From: Bacteroidota bacterium
Lineage (GTDB): Bacteria > Bacteroidota > JABWAT01
Length of the DNA stretch: 64,000 nt
Assembly (NCBI GenBank): GCA_020161835.1
Contig: JAIUNL010000004.1
Span: forward strand, 191,049 to 255,048
Direction: 5' to 3'
A model generated the notes under the pieces. That model had not been told where the DNA came from. It worked only from the letters and a program-made list of their open reading frames with translations, and did not search any database. The translations under genes and the position numbers were made by a program. Of this stretch, positions 26,964 through 34,707 are shown one piece after another; within the stretch, counting starts at the first letter, position 1; the number at the start of each line of letters is the position of its first letter.

Positions 26964-27809
26964 ATGAAAGCCCGAATCCTGGTCATTGATGATGATGCAA
27001 ATATTCAGATTATTCTGAAATTTATGCTCGATAAAGAGTTTGAGGTTATTCAATCTTTTAACACAACCGAAGCCTTTCAGTTGTTAAAAAATGAACCGGT
27101 TGATCTGGTTATTACCGATTTGAATTTACCTGGCGAATCGGGCCTTGAATTTGTTCAACGGCTTAAATCTGAAAATGAACTTTCATCCATTCCCGTACTG
27201 GTCTTAACCGGACTTCCCTCATCAGACAAACAAAAAAAGGCTGAGTCTTTCGGTGTTGCTGATTTCATCTTGAAACCCATCAACAGGCAACTTCTTCTCA
27301 ACCGTGTCCATTCTTTGATCCTGGATAACCAGCCAGAGAAATCTTCAGACCAAAGTCTTCCGGCTGAAAACCTTTCTAAAGTTGCTTCAGAACTTACAGA
27401 ACTCAGTTCCGGCCAAAATCGCCGTGAAACCGTGATTGCCTGGGCTGATTATCTTTCAAACACTTTACAAATTGATGGACTCGCCCTGATTGAACGCAGC
27501 GGGACTACTTTCCAGTTAATTTCGTCTGCGGGTAAAATCGGCATAGCAGCCAATCAATTATCTGGTATTTCTGTAGCCGGCAATTCACCTTCACTTATAC
27601 TGCCAGGAATCGAAGGGGTTATCACTGTTCCTGTCACCCTAAAATCAGGCAGGGACTTATTGATAAAGCCGTCCGGAGATGAAGGATCGTCAAACCCCGA
27701 AACCTATTTACTTGTTTTAAAAAGCCTGGCCTTTTCAAAGGAACAACAAAACGAAATCGAATCCATTTTCAGGCAGATAGGCCCCGTTTTTTCGTCGGGT
27801 GTTTCCTGA
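26964..27809 (+). CDS. Response regulator with unknown (GAF-like) C-terminal domain
   Basis: 281 residues. The receiver (1-125: IDDDAN, Asp in VITDLNLP, Thr in VLTGLP, Lys in ILKPIN) is complete. The C-terminal 150 residues have alternating helices and strands (IAWADYLSNTLQIDGLALIE, GVITVPVTLKSGRDLLI, LVLKSLAFSKEQQNEIESIF) compatible with a GAF-like sensory fold. No DNA-binding domain. AAAGGATTATT precedes the ATG. Only 26 bp separate it from the first glycosyltransferase, so it is probably the first gene of the polysaccharide operon proper and acts by protein contact, possibly on the GAF/HD protein. Confidence 0.85.
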   Translation: MKARILVIDDDANIQIILKFMLDKEFEVIQSFNTTEAFQLLKNEPVDLVITDLNLPGESGLEFVQRLKSENELSSIPVLVLTGLPSSDKQKKAESFGVADFILKPINRQLLLNRVHSLILDNQPEKSSDQSLPAENLSKVASELTELSSGQNRRETVIAWADYLSNTLQIDGLALIERSGTTFQLISSAGKIGIAANQLSGISVAGNSPSLILPGIEGVITVPVTLKSGRDLLIKPSGDEGSSNPETYLLVLKSLAFSKEQQNEIESIFRQIGPVFSSGVS

Positions 27810-27835
27810 TCTGTTCACTAAATTCTTAAAGCCAA

Positions 27836-29017
27836 ATGTCGTCTCAAGCGCCTTTAACCCTTTCCTTAGTCATTGAAGGAACTTTTCCCTGGTACCGTGG
27901 TGGCGTAAGTGAATGGATCTGTCATTATCTTGACTATTTCCGCACCGCCCACTTTCATATTATTCAGATTTCAACTGATGATTATGCCGGGTATGAATTA
28001 ACCGAGGGTGTTTACCCGGTTCCTGAAAATGTGAAGTCCTTTACAAGAATTAATCCGCCAGAAGATTTAACCGATCCGAAAAAATGGACTGATTCCATTC
28101 TTGAACTGCTCCCCAGACAACCGGCCAATTTTATCCACGTTTTGAACACCGGACTTGCCGGACTCGCAGGACTCGCACTTTCGAAACGGGATGAGATTCC
28201 CCTGATTCTGACCGAGCACGGCGTTTACTGGAAGGAAATTGAACTGGGCGCTGATGCTTTGGAATGTGGCTACCGCATTCCATCAAATCCAACCGAACGT
28301 CATCTGGCTTCTTTGTTTTTTCAGTCAATTGCCCGTGAAGTCTATAAACAATCCTCCCTGATTTTTTCAGTTTCAGTCTGCAATCAGATTTTTCAGGCTG
28401 AACTTGGTGCGCAAAACTCAACTTATATACCGAATGGCGTTCCTTTCAACATGGTAAGTACGGTTCCCGAGTTTCACCCTGTTTTCGATGATCCTGTCAT
28501 TGGCTGGGTTGGCCGTTGCGCCCATCTTAAGAATCCGCACCGTTTTCTTGATCTGGCCGAAAAGTGGTCAGAAACAGAGGGATGGAACCCGCGTTTTCTT
28601 ATGCTGCTTGCTGATGCCGGAGAGGCTGATCTGAACGAAGAAGTCAGGTTACGGCTCAGTCAGATTCCTACTATTACCGCAATTTGGAATCAACCGGCCA
28701 GTTCATATTTTGACAAAATGGATGCCCTTTGTTTGACAAGCATCAGCGAAGCACAACCTCTGGTGATGCTCGAAGCCATGGCAAGGGGAGTTGTCCCATT
28801 CGGATGGGAAGCGGGTGATTTCAATGAGAGTTTTGGCATTTCGTTTCCAAAGGAATCTGGCGTTCAGGATGTTTTAGCTGGCATTTTACCGATCATTTCT
28901 GACTCAGATCGTTGGCTTTCTGAGCAAATCGACTGTCACAACAAGATTGTGCGTGCCCATACCTGGCCAGTTATTTTTGGTCAGTATGAGCACCTATTTC
29001 AGGAGTTTTCCAATTGA
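27836..29017 (+). CDS. PelF-like glycosyltransferase (GT4), first copy
   Basis: 393 residues. It starts with the PelF N-terminal signature (VIEGTFPWYRGGVSEW), continues through LTEHGVYWKE and IPNGVPFNM, and has the GT4 E-x7-E motif in SEAQPLVMLEAM. This is a GT-B retaining glycosyltransferase of the cytoplasm, expected to use a UDP-sugar. It is shorter than the PelF copy that follows and overlaps it by 4 bp (TTGA). Two PelF-like enzymes in one operon suggest two different linkages or sugars, or a heteromer. A sugar choice cannot be read from sequence. Confidence 0.85.
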   Translation: MSSQAPLTLSLVIEGTFPWYRGGVSEWICHYLDYFRTAHFHIIQISTDDYAGYELTEGVYPVPENVKSFTRINPPEDLTDPKKWTDSILELLPRQPANFIHVLNTGLAGLAGLALSKRDEIPLILTEHGVYWKEIELGADALECGYRIPSNPTERHLASLFFQSIAREVYKQSSLIFSVSVCNQIFQAELGAQNSTYIPNGVPFNMVSTVPEFHPVFDDPVIGWVGRCAHLKNPHRFLDLAEKWSETEGWNPRFLMLLADAGEADLNEEVRLRLSQIPTITAIWNQPASSYFDKMDALCLTSISEAQPLVMLEAMARGVVPFGWEAGDFNESFGISFPKESGVQDVLAGILPIISDSDRWLSEQIDCHNKIVRAHTWPVIFGQYEHLFQEFSN

Positions 29018-30630
29018 TCAGAACCCAAAAGGAATGGCTGGAAAACAAGCCCAACCAACCGGTTGTGTTATTTGAAACAGAGGGGACTTACCCGTTTGTC
29101 GGCGGCGGGGTTTCGACGTGGAGTCATATTCTTTGTCAGGAAATGGATGGAAGCTGTGATTTCATTCTTTATGCTATCACAGGCGACCCGAACGTTGAAA
29201 GCCGGTATAAACTGGGAAAAAACATTCAGGGAACCATACACGTTCCGCTTTGGGGTGCTGAAGAACCTGCCGAATATTTCGATCCTGAAACGCCCTTTTC
29301 TGAACAGGTTAACCGGAAAATGTCAACAACCTGGTCAGTGATTGAAAAATCATTCTGCCCCATGTTTTATGATCTGCTTGATGCATTGGCCGACCCGTAC
29401 CTTCCGGCAGAAACGATTGGGGAAATTGTCTACGGTCTCTGGAAATATTTCCGGCATTACGATTATAAAATGACGCTGACCCACCCGATGATCTGGGAAA
29501 TTTATAAAACCCGGGTTTCGCAGGATTACAATCAGTATAAAAACACACCCGGCTTCGAAGTCCCCAATATTTTTGATATGATTTTCGGACTTCGCTGGTT
29601 CTATCACTTCATGATGCCACTGGCAGTTCCGGTTCCGCCATCAAGTGTTTCTCATGCAACACTTGCCGGATTTGCGGGAATTCCGTCTCTGGTCGCCAAA
29701 TATGAATACGGAACACCCATGATTGTAACCGATCACGGCGTATTTATCCGCGAAAGACTGATTGCTGTCAGCCAGGCAGAATTTACCTTTTTTGCGAAAA
29801 AATTTCTCGTTGATATGTCGACTCTTATGACGAGAGCCGTTTATGCCCATGCCGATCAGATTTCTCCGGTTGCCAGTTATAATCGACGCTGGGAAATGAA
29901 ATTTGATGCTACAGAAGATCGTATCGCCGTGATTTACAATGGCATCGACCCGAATGTATTCGTCCCGAAACCCAAACCGGAAACGACTTCAAAACGCCCA
30001 ACAGTTGTGGCTGCCGCCCGCGTTTTCCCGTTAAAAGATATTGAAACCATGATCAGAACCTGTGATCTGGTGAGAAAAGAAATTCCGGATGTTCACTTTT
30101 TGGTTTATGGCAGTCTTGACGCCGACAAACCTTACGTTGAAACCTGCAGAAAACTGATCCAGGAGTTAAAAGTAGAACAAAACTTCACTTTTGGCGGATT
30201 TCACAGCAATCCACCCGGCATTTACAACGAAGGAGATATTTCCATTCTGACTTCAATTTCAGAGGGATTTCCCTACACCGTTATTGAATCGATGAGTTGT
30301 GCCCGGCCGGTTGTGGCTACCGATGTGGGCGGAACCCGTGAAGCTTTGGAGGATTGCGGAATCATCTGCAAACCCCGGGATCCGGTCTCACTTTCTGAGG
30401 GTGTGATTTTGCTTTTACGGGATGATGATCTCAGATATGAAATGGGAAAAAGAGGCCGTGAAAAAGTGCTTCTTAATTTTACGACGGAAGTTTCGGTTGA
30501 TGCCTACAAATCAAGCTATCAGAAATTTCACAAGGTAGATGGCAAACCTATGAAGCATGGTGTCAAATTACCATCCGTGAGAAAATTCCTTGAAAGTTTG
30601 GGTGAAATCGGAGAAACTGATGCAGCCTGA
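29014..30630 (+). CDS. pelF: PelF-type glycosyltransferase
   Basis: 538 residues. N-terminal FETEGTYPFVGGGVSTW, long insertion (about 60-220) as in PelF, LAGFAGIPSLVAKYEYG, TDHGVFIRER, IYNGIDPNVF, RVFPLKDIETMI and the GT4 E-x7-E motif in SEGFPYTVIE, followed by VATDVGGTREALED. PelF polymerises the Pel backbone from UDP-GalNAc at the inner-membrane face together with PelG and PelD/E in Pseudomonas. The start is TTG at 29014, within the stop of the preceding gene, with AGGAG upstream. The end overlaps pelG by 11 bp. Confidence 0.9.
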   Translation: MIRTQKEWLENKPNQPVVLFETEGTYPFVGGGVSTWSHILCQEMDGSCDFILYAITGDPNVESRYKLGKNIQGTIHVPLWGAEEPAEYFDPETPFSEQVNRKMSTTWSVIEKSFCPMFYDLLDALADPYLPAETIGEIVYGLWKYFRHYDYKMTLTHPMIWEIYKTRVSQDYNQYKNTPGFEVPNIFDMIFGLRWFYHFMMPLAVPVPPSSVSHATLAGFAGIPSLVAKYEYGTPMIVTDHGVFIRERLIAVSQAEFTFFAKKFLVDMSTLMTRAVYAHADQISPVASYNRRWEMKFDATEDRIAVIYNGIDPNVFVPKPKPETTSKRPTVVAAARVFPLKDIETMIRTCDLVRKEIPDVHFLVYGSLDADKPYVETCRKLIQELKVEQNFTFGGFHSNPPGIYNEGDISILTSISEGFPYTVIESMSCARPVVATDVGGTREALEDCGIICKPRDPVSLSEGVILLLRDDDLRYEMGKRGREKVLLNFTTEVSVDAYKSSYQKFHKVDGKPMKHGVKLPSVRKFLESLGEIGETDAA

Positions 30631-32233
30631 AACTCTGAAAAAGGAACTTTACGATAATTTGGTTATTGAAGTCAGGACTCTGATCGGCAATCCCATCAAT
30701 GTTTATGCAGTAGCAGCCACACTTGAATCTCTTGGCGTCAGAGATATGGATGCCGTTGCCGATTACGGATTTGCTGATGTTTTCAAACTCGCCGATCAGG
30801 TTCATGAAGACATCCGGCTTCTCATTATTGAAGAAACCGAAAAAAACGGAAAGAAAAAAAAGGATTTTTTTAAAGTAACGGCGCTTACTGAATTCAAATA
30901 TTTCTTTAAATATTACAGCCAGGGAATCCTGTTTGCGATGCCCATGGCCATTCAGATTCTTTCAGTCATTTTCCTCACGTATTCTTTGTGGGCCTGGCTT
31001 AGGTTCAATGAAGCACAGGCAACGATTGTGGCTTTGGGTACGATCACTGCTTTTGTTGTCACCGGGGGTTTTACCCAGCTTATGGGCAGACTTGCCTCTT
31101 ATTATAATGGGTCAGGAAATTATCTGCTTGCTTATAAAGCGGCAAAAAACACCATCAGAAACGGTGTTGTGACCACGCTTTCAGTTGCTCTGATTTTCTT
31201 TATAGTCAATCTGGTGATTCCTTTTTACCCGCAGACCATGATGTTCCTTTCGATGACTTACATGATTCTGCTGAGTTTGCTGATTCAAAGTTCTGCAGTA
31301 CTTTATGCCACTGAACAACGGCTCATGATCAGCGTGAGCATTGCCATTGGGACTGCATTTGTCATCGCTGGAATGGAAGTTTTTAATCTGGGAATTTACC
31401 TGTCTCACTGGCTCGGACTTTCTGTCTCGATCATCATTATGTTTGGTTATGGCTGGACGTATTACCGGTTTAAAATCAAAAATATGAGAAAAGATTTTTC
31501 CCTTTCCAGAATGCCAAAAACAGAAGTTGTTTTCTTCAACACCTACCGTTTTTTTGCCTATGGAACGCTGTACTTTTTCTTTCTTTTTCTTGACCGGATT
31601 TTAGCCTGGTCTGCGGGTCCGCCACCGCCGCCGTATATTATCTGGTTCAACACGCCTTATGAACTTGGCATGGATTGGGCCCTGATTACCCTGCTGCTCA
31701 CAATTGCGGTTCTTGAATATTCGATTCATAGCTTTTCAAAAATTATTATTCCGGTTCAGCAGGCCACTTCATTCGATCAGGTTGACGAATTCAATAAATT
31801 CTTCAAACGGTTTTACTACCGTCAGGCATTGATTCTGCTCATCATTGGTATTGTCTCAATGGTGCTCGTTTATTTTGCTGTCATGTCTCTCGAACAATTC
31901 AAAGACAGAATTCCTGAACTGAGAGACTTTTTTGATAACCCGGTAACGATACGGGTTTACTGGCTGGCTAGCATCGGGTATATTCTGTTGTGTTTTGGTC
32001 TGCTGCACGCTTTGTTTTTTTTCACATTAAACCGTGCTGCTTTTGCAATGAACGCCATGATCATAGGCGTCATTGTGAATTTTGTTGTTGGTTACATTTG
32101 CAGCCGTACGATTTCTTATGAATATGCAGTTCTGGGTCTGATTGCTGGTTCTGCCGTTTTTGCTTTTCTGACCTGGAAATGGGTTCACCGTTTCTTTTCC
32201 AAACTTGATTATTTCTACTACACCGCATACTGA
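30620..32233 (+). CDS. pelG: PelG-type polysaccharide transporter
   Basis: 537 residues from the ATG at 30620, chosen because GGAG lies 6 bp upstream, inside the end of pelF; the frame extends to 30590. About 12 membrane helices of the MATE/Wzx (MOP) type follow a soluble N-terminal region of about 95 residues (VRTLIGNPINVYAVAATLES) that P. aeruginosa PelG, recalled at about 456 residues, lacks. Conserved-looking stretches include VTGGFTQLMGRLASY and SIHSFSKIIIPVQQAT. PelG is thought to move the nascent polymer across the inner membrane with PelF and PelD/E. The extra N-terminus may dock one of the two glycosyltransferases. Confidence 0.88.
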   Translation: MQPETLKKELYDNLVIEVRTLIGNPINVYAVAATLESLGVRDMDAVADYGFADVFKLADQVHEDIRLLIIEETEKNGKKKKDFFKVTALTEFKYFFKYYSQGILFAMPMAIQILSVIFLTYSLWAWLRFNEAQATIVALGTITAFVVTGGFTQLMGRLASYYNGSGNYLLAYKAAKNTIRNGVVTTLSVALIFFIVNLVIPFYPQTMMFLSMTYMILLSLLIQSSAVLYATEQRLMISVSIAIGTAFVIAGMEVFNLGIYLSHWLGLSVSIIIMFGYGWTYYRFKIKNMRKDFSLSRMPKTEVVFFNTYRFFAYGTLYFFFLFLDRILAWSAGPPPPPYIIWFNTPYELGMDWALITLLLTIAVLEYSIHSFSKIIIPVQQATSFDQVDEFNKFFKRFYYRQALILLIIGIVSMVLVYFAVMSLEQFKDRIPELRDFFDNPVTIRVYWLASIGYILLCFGLLHALFFFTLNRAAFAMNAMIIGVIVNFVVGYICSRTISYEYAVLGLIAGSAVFAFLTWKWVHRFFSKLDYFYYTAY

Positions 32234-32245
32234 TTCAGGTAATCT

Positions 32246-33877
32246 ATGAAAGATTTCAGTCACTATCTGCAAACAGTTTCATCACGATTAAAATCATCTT
32301 TTGTTATGGATGATTTTGCGCTGGAAGATGAAGCTTTATTCTGGGCAACTGCCGCCGATATGGCTGCGTTTACAGAGCCTGTTTCCTTTCTTCAGATTGT
32401 TGAATGGCTTGACGGACCCTACAAAAGTCTGCTGCATGCCTTCTATTTACTCGACAGTCCAAATCTGGATCTAACCTACAAACAGGTTCTGACCCGTAAT
32501 CTCGACCATTTCAGTAAATTGAGTGAAGATTCTTTTCAGAATTTATCATCCAGACAAAAAAATGAATACATGGCCGGCATCGAAGATCAGCTTTCCAATC
32601 TGGAACGGCAATTCCCGTTTGATCCGAAGTATCTCATTGATAATCAGACCGATCTTTCGATCGGGAAATGTTTACTCATCCCCTTATTTAAAAATCGTGA
32701 ACTCTGGGGATTTTATGTGATTGGTCCGTTTGTTCAGCATCCTGCCGTTTTGGTTTCCAAAACCGGAATTCTGTCAAAATTGCTTTCAAAATGGCTCGTT
32801 GAAATTGTAGATACTGAAAATAAAAAATCAGGGTCCTTCATTCAGGGGATTAAAAAAGATCTTCCAAAACTCAATTTCAACACGGCTGGGAATCAGGATA
32901 TTCTTGAATTTATTCTCAATTATTATCTGGCAATCAGCCAGGCTGATATGGGATTTATTGCCGAATTAACCGGTGGTGACTGGATCATCAGAGCTGAATC
33001 AGGTGTACCGGCAAATCTGAAAAATGCACGTACATCAATCCTGAATCCGGGTCTTATGACCTATGATACAAGCGCAAAAACCTGGAAGGTAAATGATGAA
33101 ACCATTATTTCAGAAGCAGGTTTAACTGATATTTTCATCCGGTTCAATCACTTCACTTCTTCAATCAGCTTTCTGGTTCTTGGCCGGAAAAAGTCGGTTT
33201 TGCAATATCGCAATCTGCTCGATTCTCAGGTTTCTTTTGATATCAATGAAGCCGCTTCTTCGGTTATCAAGGTTAAGGAATCGCTCAAAAGTCTGAATGA
33301 ATCGGTTCTTGAATTCTTTTTCCGGCTCATTCTTGCCTGGGAAAACAGAAAAGGAAACCAATCGGGTCATACCCGGCGGGTAATGGCACTTGTTTCACTT
33401 CTTTCTGACCGGATGGAATTAAAACCGGAAGAAAAGCAAATTGCCATAACGACAGCCCGGTTTCATGATATTGGACTGGTTGCCTATGCAACACTTAACC
33501 GAAAGTTGTCTACCGAAGCAGAACTGGAACACCCGGTTCTGGGCAGTTTGATTTTGGAGATGATGGGCTCTGATCCGCTTATTTCCGCAGGAATAAAATC
33601 ACACCATGAATGGATAAATGGTGGCGGTATGCCAGAAGGTTTGAAAGGTGACGATATTCCCTGGACCGGCAAGTTGGTTTCGATCTGTGAATATCTTTCA
33701 GAATTCATTGAAAGCCATGAAAATGACTCAAACTCAGATTCAGAAAAAATTCAGTCGCTTATAAACGAACTCAACCGCCGTTCAGGTAAACAATTCGAAA
33801 AATTTCTTGTTAGCGAACTGCTTGCTGTCATCAACAAATCTGACTGGAAATCCTTATCTGAGTTGGGGAAACCATGA
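32246..33877 (+). CDS. GAF plus degenerate HD-GYP protein (PelD position)
   Basis: 543 residues. Residues 1-200 have no recognised domain; about 220-345 looks GAF-like; about 360-500 is an HD-GYP-like domain. Retained metal-ligand positions: H375 (GHTRRV), H407-D408 (FHDIG), H429, H453-H454 (HHEW). Changed: HDIGK Lys is Leu411, the Asp before GYP is Asn458, GYP is GMP (461-463), and the late Asp is Glu482. It may bind rather than cleave cyclic di-GMP, or cleave poorly. PelD, the GAF/degenerate-GGDEF c-di-GMP receptor, is absent, so this is a candidate functional replacement. It is 12 bp after pelG and overlaps the next gene (ATGA). Confidence 0.85.
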   Translation: MKDFSHYLQTVSSRLKSSFVMDDFALEDEALFWATAADMAAFTEPVSFLQIVEWLDGPYKSLLHAFYLLDSPNLDLTYKQVLTRNLDHFSKLSEDSFQNLSSRQKNEYMAGIEDQLSNLERQFPFDPKYLIDNQTDLSIGKCLLIPLFKNRELWGFYVIGPFVQHPAVLVSKTGILSKLLSKWLVEIVDTENKKSGSFIQGIKKDLPKLNFNTAGNQDILEFILNYYLAISQADMGFIAELTGGDWIIRAESGVPANLKNARTSILNPGLMTYDTSAKTWKVNDETIISEAGLTDIFIRFNHFTSSISFLVLGRKKSVLQYRNLLDSQVSFDINEAASSVIKVKESLKSLNESVLEFFFRLILAWENRKGNQSGHTRRVMALVSLLSDRMELKPEEKQIAITTARFHDIGLVAYATLNRKLSTEAELEHPVLGSLILEMMGSDPLISAGIKSHHEWINGGGMPEGLKGDDIPWTGKLVSICEYLSEFIESHENDSNSDSEKIQSLINELNRRSGKQFEKFLVSELLAVINKSDWKSLSELGKP

Positions 33878-34698
33878 GTAAATCAGGCCTTGCCGGCATT
33901 TTGATGTCGGTTTTTCTTTCGGGTTGCAACACCACAACACAGATTCCTGCTCCGTTTGGAGTTTGTTACACAAAACTGACCCCTGAAAATATTGTGAATT
34001 ATAAGCTGGTTGTGGTTGAGCCCGATCATTACACAAAACTGGACATCGATGCGTTGAAAGAAGGCGGTACAAAGATGATCGCCTATGTTAGTCTGGGTGA
34101 AGTACATCCGACACGCTGGTACTTTCCGCTGGCAGATTCTACTGGCAACCTATTGGGGAAAAATGAAGATTGGGGCAGTCACTTTCTGAATATTGGAAGT
34201 CCGTCCGTCAGGCAACTCTTTCTTGACCGGATCATTCCGAATATCATGGCTTCAGGTTATGACGGATTATTTTTCGATACGGTCGACGCCGTTGCACCTT
34301 ACACCACCCGCAAAAACCTGCAAAAAGATATGGCAGACCTGATCAATTCCATCCGGAAACAAAATCCGGATGCCATTCTGATTCAAAATGCCGGACTTTT
34401 TCTTCTGGATCAGACTTCTTCTTCAATCAATGCGGTTGCAATCGAAGATATTGCAAGTGACTACCAGTTTTCAGATCAGTCTTACCGGTATGCAAACGAA
34501 CAGGAATTTTCTGAAAAAATAAAAAATATAACTGACCTTTCAGAAAAATATCATAAACAGTTTCTGCTGATTGATTTTTCAGACCGTGAAAACCTCACCG
34601 ACAGTCTGCAATCCAGATTAAACGACTATCCGTTTCCTTACTTTATTGGTAAAATATCACTGGACGAACTTCCGGTTCTTCCTCCGGATGCCAACTAA
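33874..34698 (+). CDS. GH114 endo-alpha-1,4-polygalactosaminidase-like lipoprotein
   Basis: 274 residues. A lipoprotein signal ends at Cys18 (SVFLSGCNTT). The GH114 fold follows: VVVEPDHY, IAYVSLGEVHP, GYDGLFFDTVD (Asp135, candidate nucleophile) and NAVAIEDIASD (Glu191, candidate acid/base). In PelA this hydrolase is the N-terminal domain and cleaves GalN-rich polymer; in fungi Ega3 is a stand-alone enzyme. Here it is separate and lipid-anchored, while the deacetylase is in the 1264-residue protein. Its likely role is trimming or releasing the polymer in the periplasm or at the outer membrane. It overlaps its upstream neighbour by 4 bp. Confidence 0.9.
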   Translation: MSKSGLAGILMSVFLSGCNTTTQIPAPFGVCYTKLTPENIVNYKLVVVEPDHYTKLDIDALKEGGTKMIAYVSLGEVHPTRWYFPLADSTGNLLGKNEDWGSHFLNIGSPSVRQLFLDRIIPNIMASGYDGLFFDTVDAVAPYTTRKNLQKDMADLINSIRKQNPDAILIQNAGLFLLDQTSSSINAVAIEDIASDYQFSDQSYRYANEQEFSEKIKNITDLSEKYHKQFLLIDFSDRENLTDSLQSRLNDYPFPYFIGKISLDELPVLPPDAN

Positions 34699-34707
34699 CA
34701 GGACTTC

